DNA of 64,000 bases from JAVJST01 sp965229715 (lineage in GTDB: Bacteria; Pseudomonadota; Alphaproteobacteria; Rhodospirillales; Casp-alpha2), in NCBI GenBank assembly GCA_965229715.1, contig CBDDJL010000002.1, positions 868,001-932,000 of the forward strand. Direction: 5' to 3'. Shown one piece after another: positions 9,001 through 16,138 of the stretch. The notes under the pieces were generated by a model, which saw only the letters and a list, made by a program, of their open reading frames with translations, ran no database searches and was not told the origin of the DNA. Position 1 is the first letter of the stretch. Every line of letters begins with the position of its first letter. Made by a program: the position numbers and the translations under genes.

Positions 9001-9103
9001 CTTCATCTCCTCATTGGAAGGACCGTCCGGCATTTTCCTTCCGGGAATGTCACTCAGTCCGAAGTCTATTCATTAGTTTTGATTTTGTATAACGAATAAA
9101 AAT

Positions 9104-9127
9104 CGATAATAATATCGGTAATATCAA
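9104..9127. promoter_or_regulatory. Repeated TATCG half-sites upstream of SOD
   Basis: CGATA (9104-9108) pairs with TATCG (9113-9117), and a further ATATC follows at 9121-9125, in an AT-rich stretch about 105 bases before the SOD start. The motif recalls the palindromes at 646-666 and 5778-5808. This could be the operator of a shared redox or metal regulator, but the arms here are short. Confidence 0.3.
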
Positions 9128-9229
9128 TATTAAAATGGCTATGGTTGCTGACCAGCCGCCAGGAACTCTGAGAAGCGGGAAGTTCCGCTTCAGCCCGGTC
9201 CAACGTTCGGGGCAAGGTCAAACCGGTGA

Positions 9230-9529
9230 TGCTCTAACGTTCAAACCGGATCGGTCAGGGGGTGCAGGCCAGATATCGCGCTGCAATTGCCGTCGACCGG
9301 TGAGCGGGCATTTGTCCAGGTGAAATCAAAAACCGACAACCACCAGTTCGAGGACTATATCCAACAGTTCGGAAGGCGCGGCGAAAACCGGATGTTTTAT
9401 GTTTATCACTCGGCAAAGGAGACAATGACAACACCGGAAAGCGCCATTACCGTGGTTGGCCCGAGCGAACTCGCGGAAATGATACTCAACGCCGGTCTTT
9501 TTGATTGGCTCATCGAAAAAGCAAGGTAA
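9230..9529 (+). pseudogene. Truncated Mrr-like restriction endonuclease fragment
   Basis: The open frame begins right after a stop at 9227 with no proper start (TTG at 9287 only), yet is protein-like before that (RGCRPDIALQL), so the 5' end of a gene has been lost. The remaining part contains AFVQVKSKTDN, the beta-strand with Gln-x-Lys expected at the catalytic core of PD-(D/E)xK nucleases of the Mrr type, then YVYHS and a helical C-terminus. It marks the left end of the island near 9134-9230. It may once have been the nuclease partner of the methyltransferase at 10386. Confidence 0.6.
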
Positions 9530-9564
9530 CCTCGGGGGTATCAGGCTGCCGCGAGGAGAAATCA

Positions 9565-10347
9565 ATGCCTCGAAAGGTCGACCCGAAGTGGGGTGAAGAA
9601 GGTGTGGCTCGGCTGAGCGATCTCTTTTCTCCTGAGGAAGTCGATTTCCCGAAGATGAGGCAGGCGCTCGACGTTGAGGTTTTAGACGAAGCCTGGGCCC
9701 GGATGTGCTCTAAGATCATGCGGTCGTTGGAGCGGTTCATTGTCTGGAACAACTCGGGGCCAAGCGTTGCGACGCGCGCCGAGGCACGAAGAGCGCTGGA
9801 ACTCTTGCTGCGGGAAGAACCGATATCGAGACGTTCGCTAGATAGTCTTAATGGGCGCGCCTCGGATGAACTGCTCAACGACATATTGGTGCGTGCAGAT
9901 AGCGAGAACCCTGAGGCTATCGCGCTTGCCAGAATCTTGACGGGTAGTGCCGGCGAGCCGGAACAACTGAGACCTGCGATCATGTCCTGCATTGATCGTA
10001 TCAAGTCGAAAAAGGGACCCAATCCGCGGGGCAATCTCTGCTGGTTGGTTTGCTCGATTTGCGAAACCTACGAAGATGAAACCGGCGAGCAGATCACTTT
10101 GTACAACAAAAGTGAAGGCCGGGACCGGTGGGGCACGCCGACGGGTCAGGGCGTGACATTCGTTAAGGAAGCTGTAAGGGCCATTCGTCCTGACACCTCG
10201 GATAGTGAACTCACTTCGGGCCTCCGCAAATTTGTCCAGCGTCGGAATCGAGATAGGAAAGAGACGCAAGACAAGAAAGGCACGAAGGACAAGCAAGACG
10301 GGCAAGAGAAGCTAAAGGTACATACTTTGCGACCACGCCCTAAATGA
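9565..10347 (+). CDS. Hypothetical island protein, charged C-terminal tail
   Basis: From ATG 9565 (GAGGAG six bases upstream) the protein has 260 residues. The first two thirds are mostly helical and acidic/basic (MPRKVDPKWGEEGVARLSD, ARRALELLLREEP). A central part has three Cys (LCWLVCSICETYEDETGE), and the last 45 residues are a Lys/Arg/Asp/Gln-rich tail. I do not recognise the family. Its composition is less GC-rich than the next genes. The stop overlaps a possible ATG of the methyltransferase (ATGA, 10344-10347), so the two are probably co-expressed. Confidence 0.6.
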   Translation: MPRKVDPKWGEEGVARLSDLFSPEEVDFPKMRQALDVEVLDEAWARMCSKIMRSLERFIVWNNSGPSVATRAEARRALELLLREEPISRRSLDSLNGRASDELLNDILVRADSENPEAIALARILTGSAGEPEQLRPAIMSCIDRIKSKKGPNPRGNLCWLVCSICETYEDETGEQITLYNKSEGRDRWGTPTGQGVTFVKEAVRAIRPDTSDSELTSGLRKFVQRRNRDRKETQDKKGTKDKQDGQEKLKVHTLRPRPK

Positions 10348-10395
10348 TTTCCGGCATGTTTCCTCCACATTTGAGAAGAGGAAACATGCCGGAAA
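10348..10395 (+). promoter_or_regulatory. Perfect 18-base inverted repeat over the methyltransferase start
   Basis: Arms 10348-10365 and 10378-10395 are exact reverse complements, separated by a 12-base loop. The right arm contains both the GAGG ribosome site and the ATG at 10386, and the left arm begins directly after the stop of the preceding gene. As RNA this would hide the start of the methyltransferase; as DNA it could bind a dimeric regulator. No T-run follows, so it is not a standard terminator. Confidence 0.65.
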
Positions 10396-11750
10396 CATCT
10401 GGACAACAAGCTCGTCTGTCGGGGCTCAAGATTACGCTGAAGCACTGCGACACGTTGCGACCGTCACCACGCAACGCGCGCACCCACACGCGCGGGCAGA
10501 TTGAGAAGATCGCAAGATCGATCGAGACCTTTGGCTGGACCAACCCGGTCCTTGTCGACGCGGATAACACGATCATTGCCGGTCACGGCCGGGTCGAGGC
10601 GGCCAAGTTGCTGGGTCTCGATGCGGTGCCGACCATCCGCCTCGAGCACATGACGCCGGAGCAGGTGCGGGCTTACGTCATCGCCGACAACAAGTTGGCG
10701 GAACTGGCCGGGTGGGACGACGAGATCCTGGCCCTGGAGTTCGAGGCGCTCCTGGACCTCGACCTCGGGTTCGACCTCGAGATCACCGGGTTCGAGGCGC
10801 CCGAGATCGACCTGATTGTGATGGGCGGTGACGAGGAACCGGAAGATGATCCGGCGGACGACGTGCCAGACATCGACCATGACGCCGAGCCTGTCACGAG
10901 GCCGGGAGATCTCTGGCTGTTGGGCTGTCATCGCCTTTACTGCGGTGACGCCACCATGCCCGGGAGCTTCGATGCCGTGCTCGAAGGTCGCATAGCGGAC
11001 CTGGTGTTCACGGACCCGCCCTACAATGTTCCCGTCCCCGGACACGTCTCGGGCAAGGGGCGGGTCCGGCACAGGGATTTCGCGATGGCATCGGGAGAAA
11101 TGTCGACGCCCGAGTTCCAGGCGTTCCTGCGAATCAGTCTCGGACACGCGGTGGGGCACAGCCGGGACGGGGCCATCCACTTCGTGTGCATGGACTGGCG
11201 CCACGTGCTGGACCTGCTAACCGTCGGCGGTGAGCTCTACGCGGAGCTTAAGAACATCTGTGTCTGGAACAAGACCAACGGCGGCATGGGATCTCTCTAC
11301 CGCTCGAAACACGAGCTGGTCGCGGTCTTCAAGAACGGCACGGCCGCACACGTCAACAACGTGGATCTTGGCCGCTACGGCCGCAACCGGACCAACGTCT
11401 GGGACTACGCGGGGGTCAACAGTTTCTCGGCGACCCGGTCCGACGACCTGGCGGACCACCCGACAGTGAAGCCGGTCCGCATGGTTGCCGATGCGATCCT
11501 CGATTGTTCGAGGCGTGGCGATATCGTGCTCGACCCGTTTGCCGGTTCCGGGAGCACGATCCTGGCCGCCGAGCGCACGGGGCGGTGCGCCTGCGCGATC
11601 GAACTTGATCCGGTCTACGTCGACGTCGCGCTCAGGCGGTTCGAGCGCGAGACCGGTGTCCAACCCGTTAGAGCGAATGAACACAGCAAAGAACCCTCCG
11701 GCGAGGTTGCAGGTTCGAACGCCAACCTGAAAGGAGGACATCATGGCTAG
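10386..11750 (+). CDS. DNA methyltransferase with N-terminal ParB/Srx-like domain
   Basis: The protein modifies DNA at adenine N6 or cytosine N4. Residues about 15-110 form a ParB/sulfiredoxin-like domain (NPVLVD, IIAGHGRVEAAKLLG), followed by an acidic linker (GGDEEPEDDPADD). The methyltransferase domain has the catalytic DPPY (LVFTDPPYNV) before the AdoMet motif DPFAGSGST, the beta-class order. Such ParB-MTase fusions are typical of phages and integrated elements. Start choice: ATG 10386 has GAGG upstream and lies in a hairpin; an ATG at 10344 overlapping the previous stop would add 14 residues. It overlaps the next gene by 8 bases. Confidence 0.87.
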   Translation: MPETSGQQARLSGLKITLKHCDTLRPSPRNARTHTRGQIEKIARSIETFGWTNPVLVDADNTIIAGHGRVEAAKLLGLDAVPTIRLEHMTPEQVRAYVIADNKLAELAGWDDEILALEFEALLDLDLGFDLEITGFEAPEIDLIVMGGDEEPEDDPADDVPDIDHDAEPVTRPGDLWLLGCHRLYCGDATMPGSFDAVLEGRIADLVFTDPPYNVPVPGHVSGKGRVRHRDFAMASGEMSTPEFQAFLRISLGHAVGHSRDGAIHFVCMDWRHVLDLLTVGGELYAELKNICVWNKTNGGMGSLYRSKHELVAVFKNGTAAHVNNVDLGRYGRNRTNVWDYAGVNSFSATRSDDLADHPTVKPVRMVADAILDCSRRGDIVLDPFAGSGSTILAAERTGRCACAIELDPVYVDVALRRFERETGVQPVRANEHSKEPSGEVAGSNANLKGGHHG

Positions 11751-12135
11751 GAAGAAAAAGCGTTACGAAGTCGGTTACGGCAAGCCCCCGAAATCGGGCC
11801 AGTTCAGGAAAGGTCAATCGGGTAACCCGAAGGGGCGCCCCAAGGGCTCCCGCGACTACTACAGTATTGCGCGGGGCGTGCTCAATTCCCGGATGAGGGT
11901 GAAGATCGAGGGAAAGGTGCGTTGGGTCTCCACCATGGAAGCGGGACTTCTACGGCTCAGAGAAAAGGCCGTCCACGGCGACCTCCGGTCACTGCAACTG
12001 ATCCTCGAGATGGGGCGAGAACTCCAGGCCCGGGACGATTCGAAGCCGCCATCCGAGACCATCAGCCGCGCGGAGGACGACATCATCCGCGACTACATCG
12101 AGCGTAACCTGAAGAAGGATGAGGGCGATGAGTGA
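11743..12135 (+). CDS. DUF5681 domain protein, probable small-terminase-like partner
   Basis: The 130-residue protein has the DUF5681 N-terminal signature (GYGKPPKSGQF, then GQSGNPKGRPKG), a basic Gly/Pro-rich stretch, followed by a helical acidic C-terminus (about 60-130). In other elements this family lies directly before the large terminase, which suggests a DNA-recognition or packaging-partner role; the function is not proven. A strong AAAGGAGG precedes the ATG. It overlaps the methyltransferase upstream and the terminase downstream by 8 bases each. Confidence 0.8.
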   Translation: MARKKKRYEVGYGKPPKSGQFRKGQSGNPKGRPKGSRDYYSIARGVLNSRMRVKIEGKVRWVSTMEAGLLRLREKAVHGDLRSLQLILEMGRELQARDDSKPPSETISRAEDDIIRDYIERNLKKDEGDE

Positions 12136-13564
12136 GCGGGAAGCCCTGAAGATTGCCATGCGGCGAGACTTCCTTTGCTTTCTCGCGAAGGCGTTCGAGA
12201 CCGTGTCGCCGGGCGATGTCTATCAACGGAACTGGCATATCGAGGCGATCGCCCATGCCCTGGACCTGGTCGAAAGAGGGGATGATACAAGAATGGTCAT
12301 TACCCAGCCGCCCCGGTCCCTGAAATCGATCTGTACCTCGGTTGCATGGGTCGCCTGGCGGCTTGGCCATGACCCCGCGCTCCGCTTCATCTGTGTGAGC
12401 TACTCGCAGGAGCTTGCCGACAAGCTCTCCGAGCAGTTCCGGCTGATCATCAACAGCGCATGGTCCCGGGACCTGTTCCCGGGCCTCAGGGTCAAGCAGG
12501 ATACGACGCGCGAGTTCACGACGACGAGGGGTGGCGGGCGTTTGTCTACGTCGACAGGCGGCACGCTTACGGGGCGCGGCGCCGACGTCATCATCATCGA
12601 TGACCCGATGAAGGCCGCCGACGCGATGTCCGAGACGGAACGCCGCAAGACGATCGAATGGTTCCGCACGACCCTGGTCACACGACTCAACGACAAGGAG
12701 AAGGGTGCCATCGTGCTCGTCATGCAGCGGCTGCACGAGGAGGACCTGGCCGGCTACGTGCTCGAGACGGGTGGCTGGGATTCGCTCTGCTTGCCTGCGA
12801 TCGCGATCGAGGACGATGATATCCCGATCGGGGACATGGCGTTCCACGACCGGAAGGCAGGCGACGTACTGCACCCCGGGCGCGAGAGCCGCGAGCAGCT
12901 GGAACTCATGAGGAAGACGCTGGGCAGCCTCGCGTTCTCGGCCCAGTACCAGCAGCGCCCGACGCCTGTCGAGGGTAATCTCGTGAAGAGGGAATGGTTC
13001 CGCTGGTACGACAAGGTTCCCGAGGGCGATGGCGTGCGCATCGTGCAGAGCTGGGATATCGCCGGGACGATTGGTGAAGGCCGGGACTATTCGGTCTGCA
13101 CGACCTGGGTCGTGAAGAGGAAGGACTATTACCTGGTCGATCTCTGGCGCGGGCGCATCGAGATTCCGACGTTGCGACGGAAGATCGTCGCCCTACAGAA
13201 GGAATACAATGCGCCGAGAGTCCTCATCGAAGGCACCGGTATCGGGCTTGGGGTTTACCAGGACCTCGTCGACGAGGCGGCAAATACCATGCCGAGGCCG
13301 ATCAAGGTGAAGCCGACGGCCGACAAGCTGACGCGCTTCGAGGCACAGACAACCAGGATCGAGGCGGGCCAGGTTCACTTGCCCAAGGACGCATCCTGGC
13401 TGCCGGACTTTCTTCACGAGGTTCTTGCGTTTCCGCATGGGCGTCACGACGACCAGGTGGACTCCATGTCGCAGTTCCTCGCCGACGCCCAGCGTGACCG
13501 TGAAGAGCCGGTTCTCGCGATGGGAGAAGGTGGAAAACAAGAGAACTGGGCCAAGATCCGATAG
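12128..13564 (+). CDS. Phage terminase large subunit
   Basis: The protein powers and cuts phage DNA during packaging. The ATPase part has a Walker-A-like TQPPRSLKS (about residue 60), Walker B VIIIDDPM (about 155) and a following coupling segment. The C-terminal RNase-H-like nuclease shows acidic residues in SWDIAGT, LIEGTGIG and HDDQVDSM. At about 478 residues it has full length and no frameshift. I start at ATG 12128 (GAGGG upstream); an ATG three codons earlier is possible. Portal and capsid genes, which normally follow, are absent here. Confidence 0.9.
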   Translation: MSEREALKIAMRRDFLCFLAKAFETVSPGDVYQRNWHIEAIAHALDLVERGDDTRMVITQPPRSLKSICTSVAWVAWRLGHDPALRFICVSYSQELADKLSEQFRLIINSAWSRDLFPGLRVKQDTTREFTTTRGGGRLSTSTGGTLTGRGADVIIIDDPMKAADAMSETERRKTIEWFRTTLVTRLNDKEKGAIVLVMQRLHEEDLAGYVLETGGWDSLCLPAIAIEDDDIPIGDMAFHDRKAGDVLHPGRESREQLELMRKTLGSLAFSAQYQQRPTPVEGNLVKREWFRWYDKVPEGDGVRIVQSWDIAGTIGEGRDYSVCTTWVVKRKDYYLVDLWRGRIEIPTLRRKIVALQKEYNAPRVLIEGTGIGLGVYQDLVDEAANTMPRPIKVKPTADKLTRFEAQTTRIEAGQVHLPKDASWLPDFLHEVLAFPHGRHDDQVDSMSQFLADAQRDREEPVLAMGEGGKQENWAKIR

Positions 13565-13611
13565 ATCGCTCTCCGGCGTTACACATGATGGACTGGACTT
13601 CGGTTCGGAAC

Positions 13612-13643
13612 AGAGCGTCACTGTCACCGTGCAGTGACGCTCT
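13612..13643 (+). terminator. Rho-independent terminator after the terminase
   Basis: A perfect 12-base stem (arms 13612-13623 and 13632-13643, core GCGTCACTG) with an 8-base loop is followed by the pyrimidine tract TCTTTCCTCC. It ends the plus-strand unit 9565-13564 and separates it from the recombinase unit. Confidence 0.75.
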
Positions 13644-13760
13644 TCTTTCCTCCGTCGCCGCCCGCCCGGGCTGGCCTCCGGTCTAACCGGGTCTGGGGCA
13701 GTGGGAACGCCCGGCGTTCCAGGCAGCGCATGCCGCCCTGCCCAGAAACCGGAGGAAACC

Positions 13761-13988
13761 ATGACGACCAAATCAAAACCGGTGACCATGACCAGCAAGA
13801 CGGACACCGTTCTCAAACTGCTCGGGCGTTCGCAAGGGGCCACCATCGAGCAGATCGGCAAGGTGACCGGCTGGCAGCCGCACAGCGTGCGGGCCGCACT
13901 TTCGGGCCTTCGCAAGAAGGGGCACGACATAGCCCGGGAGAAGAACGCCAAGGACGCGACCGTCTACCGGGCGGACGCGAGCCAATGA
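13761..13988 (+). CDS. DUF3489 domain protein (small winged-helix)
   Basis: From ATG 13761 (GGAGG upstream) the protein has 75 residues. It contains a helix-turn-helix-like core: TVLKLLGRSQGATIEQIGK, then WQPHSVRAALSGLRKKG and AKDATVYRA, the typical form of DUF3489. It is probably a DNA-binding accessory of the recombinase. Its stop overlaps the DUF2924 start (ATGA), and the three genes 13761-16086 form one translationally coupled unit often seen in alphaproteobacterial elements. Confidence 0.8.
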   Translation: MTTKSKPVTMTSKTDTVLKLLGRSQGATIEQIGKVTGWQPHSVRAALSGLRKKGHDIAREKNAKDATVYRADASQ

Positions 13989-14428
13989 CCAGGGACCGGA
14001 AAAGGGAGGAGATCGCCGGGCAACTCTCGGCGATCTCCAGTCTGGCACGGTCTGACCTGATTGAACGCTGGGTTGATGCGCACGGCCAGCCGCCGCCCAA
14101 GGGTATCAGCCGAAGATTGCTGGAGTATAGTGCCGCCTATCATCTCCAGGTGAAGGCGTTTGGCGGTCTCAAACCCGCGACCAGGCGCAAGCTCGACCGG
14201 ATCGCCGCACGCACACCGGAGTCGGAAACCACAGCCCCGACGCCATCGAAGGCAAGCCGGCTCACACCCGGCGCCCGGCTGGTCAGGGAGTGGCACGGCC
14301 GCACCCACCAGATAGAGGTCATCAAGACAGGGTTCGTCTATAAGGGTGACATCTACCGCTCGCTCTCCGAGATCGCTCGCGAGATCACGGGTGCGCGCTG
14401 GTCAGGCCCGAGGTTCTTTGGGCTATGA
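13985..14428 (+). CDS. DUF2924 domain protein
   Basis: The 147-residue protein shows the DUF2924 pattern: an N-terminal part with LIERWVDAHGQPPPKGISRRLLEYSAAYHLQ (quoted in part: LLEYSAAYHLQ), then a C-terminal beta unit GTRLVREWHG-type (here GARLVREWHGRTHQIEV) followed by YRSLSEIAREITGARWSGP and FFGL. Family members accompany serine recombinases; a DNA-binding accessory role is inferred. The upstream open frame to 13634 is noise: the ATG at 13985 overlaps the DUF3489 stop. Its own stop overlaps the recombinase start (ATGA at 14425-14428). Confidence 0.82.
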   Translation: MTRDRKREEIAGQLSAISSLARSDLIERWVDAHGQPPPKGISRRLLEYSAAYHLQVKAFGGLKPATRRKLDRIAARTPESETTAPTPSKASRLTPGARLVREWHGRTHQIEVIKTGFVYKGDIYRSLSEIAREITGARWSGPRFFGL

Positions 14429-16086
14429 GCGAGAAGGTCCGTTGCGCGATCTATACCCGCAAGTCGACGGAAGAGGGCCTCGACCAGGACTTCAACAGCC
14501 TCGACGCCCAGCGAGAGGCTTGCGAGGCCTACATCAAGAGCCAGAAGGGCCTCGGCTGGAGCGTTCTCCCCAAGCACTATGACGACGGCGGGATCTCGGG
14601 CGGCACCATGGAACGTCCGGCACTCAGGGCCTTGTTGGATGACATTGATAGCGGAAGGATCGACCTGGTCGTGGTCTACAAGGTCGATCGCCTGACGCGG
14701 TCTCTCGTCGACTTTGCTCGCATCATCGAGACCTTCGATGCCAAGAACGTCTCGTTCGTCTCGGTCACCCAGCAGTTCAATACCGCCAACTCCATGGGGC
14801 GGCTGACGTTGAACGTGCTCCTGTCGTTCGCTCAGTTCGAGCGTGAGGTCACGGCAGAGCGCATCCGCGACAAGATCGCGGCCTCGAAGAAGAAGGGCAT
14901 GTGGATGGGTGGCCTGGCGCCGTTCGGATACGACGCCCGGGACAAGAAACTTGTGGTCAACGAGGTTGAGGCCGAAACGGTTAAGGAGCTGTTCCGCCTC
15001 TACCTCGACCTTGGCTCGATCCAGGCGGTGAAGCGCGAGGCCGATAGCCGGGAGATCCGAACGAAGGCCAGGTTGATCAATGGCGAGCCGCGAGGCGCGC
15101 GTCCGTTCACCCGCGGCCATCTCAGCCAACTTCTTCACAATCCCGTCTACGTCGGAAAAGTGCACCACAAGGGGCAGGCATTCGACGGTCTGCATGAGCC
15201 GATCATCGACCAGGAAACCTGGGATGCTGTGCAGAAGATGCTGGCGGGCAGGGCGCCGGCGCGCACGTCGGCGACGAACGGATCATCGGGTTCACTGCTT
15301 GCGGGTCTGCTCTATGACGAGACAGGAGACAGATTGACACCCAGCCACGCCCGAAAGGGCGACAAGGCCTACCGCTACTACATCTCCAGCCGTTTGGTGT
15401 CAGACGGCAAGGATGATTCCGCGGGATGGCGCTTGCCGCAGGGTGATCTGGACGATGCAGTTCTTCGCGTTCTTACCAACTACTTTGCCGACGACGGCGA
15501 GTGGCAAGTCACGATTGGTCTCCATGCGATGACACCGCCAGAAAGAGAGCTTGCACAGGCCCGGAGGGACGAGGTCGCAACTCAATTGGCTGGTGTTCCG
15601 GAGATTCAGAGATCAATGGTAGCGACTCTCGTTGAGCAGGTGGTGATCTCTCCCGGACGCTTGTCGGTTCAGGTCAGTCCTGGGGCCGTCACGGGAGGAA
15701 GCGAATCCGGGGATCCGGTGCATGAAATCGTTGTGCCGTTTGAGATAAGGCGGCGGGGCGTCGAGTCTCGGATGCTGATCGGCTCCGGTTCAGAAACGAT
15801 TGGGCAACCCGACCAAAAGCTCATCGAACTGGTTGCTGATACGCGAGCGTGGTTTGATAAGGTTGCCAAGGGACAGGTGGCAGGGGTTCGGGAGTTGGCC
15901 GAGGATACTGGGCTGGACACCGGAGACGCTAGCCGGTTCCTGCCGTTGGCGTTCCTTGCACCCGATATCGTTGAGGTGATTGTCAATGGACGGCAGCCGG
16001 TCGACCTGACCTCCGAAATGCTGAAACGCATCAGAAGCTTGCCGCCGGATTGGGGGAGGCAGAGGGAGGTGCTGGGGTTCAGCTAG
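14425..16086 (+). CDS. Large serine recombinase
   Basis: The 553-residue protein integrates and excises the element by serine-type recombination. Visible parts are the resolvase catalytic domain with Ser14 in AIYTRKSTEEG, YDDGGISGGTMERPAL, VVYKVDRLTRS and the helix AQFEREVTAERIRDKI, then the recombinase domain (about 165-290, GMWMGGLAPFGYD) and a C-terminal domain. The usual zinc-ribbon Cys pattern is not evident in the middle part. It is the last gene of the DUF3489-DUF2924-recombinase unit and very probably the mobility gene of the island 9230-16138. Confidence 0.92.
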   Translation: MSEKVRCAIYTRKSTEEGLDQDFNSLDAQREACEAYIKSQKGLGWSVLPKHYDDGGISGGTMERPALRALLDDIDSGRIDLVVVYKVDRLTRSLVDFARIIETFDAKNVSFVSVTQQFNTANSMGRLTLNVLLSFAQFEREVTAERIRDKIAASKKKGMWMGGLAPFGYDARDKKLVVNEVEAETVKELFRLYLDLGSIQAVKREADSREIRTKARLINGEPRGARPFTRGHLSQLLHNPVYVGKVHHKGQAFDGLHEPIIDQETWDAVQKMLAGRAPARTSATNGSSGSLLAGLLYDETGDRLTPSHARKGDKAYRYYISSRLVSDGKDDSAGWRLPQGDLDDAVLRVLTNYFADDGEWQVTIGLHAMTPPERELAQARRDEVATQLAGVPEIQRSMVATLVEQVVISPGRLSVQVSPGAVTGGSESGDPVHEIVVPFEIRRRGVESRMLIGSGSETIGQPDQKLIELVADTRAWFDKVAKGQVAGVRELAEDTGLDTGDASRFLPLAFLAPDIVEVIVNGRQPVDLTSEMLKRIRSLPPDWGRQREVLGFS

Positions 16087-16108
16087 AAATCGCATAACAG
16101 ACGAACCC

Positions 16109-16126
16109 GCAATCCAATTGGATTGC
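16109..16126. repeat. Perfect 18-base palindrome after the recombinase
   Basis: GCAATCCAATTGGATTGC is fully self-complementary. It lies 23 bases after the recombinase stop and just before the IS insertion. It could be a recombination-site arm, a regulator site or a weak terminator stem; no partner copy is visible at the left end of the island. Confidence 0.4.
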
Positions 16127-16138
16127 CTGCTGATGACC

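Noticed and set aside
10348..10395. Hairpin at 10348-10395 as a rho-independent terminator
   Set aside because: There is no T-run after the stem and the arm contains the start of the next gene, so control of translation is the better reading.
13634..13984. Upstream extension of the DUF2924 frame
   Set aside because: It overlaps the DUF3489 gene in another frame; the ATGA overlap at 13985 is the natural start.
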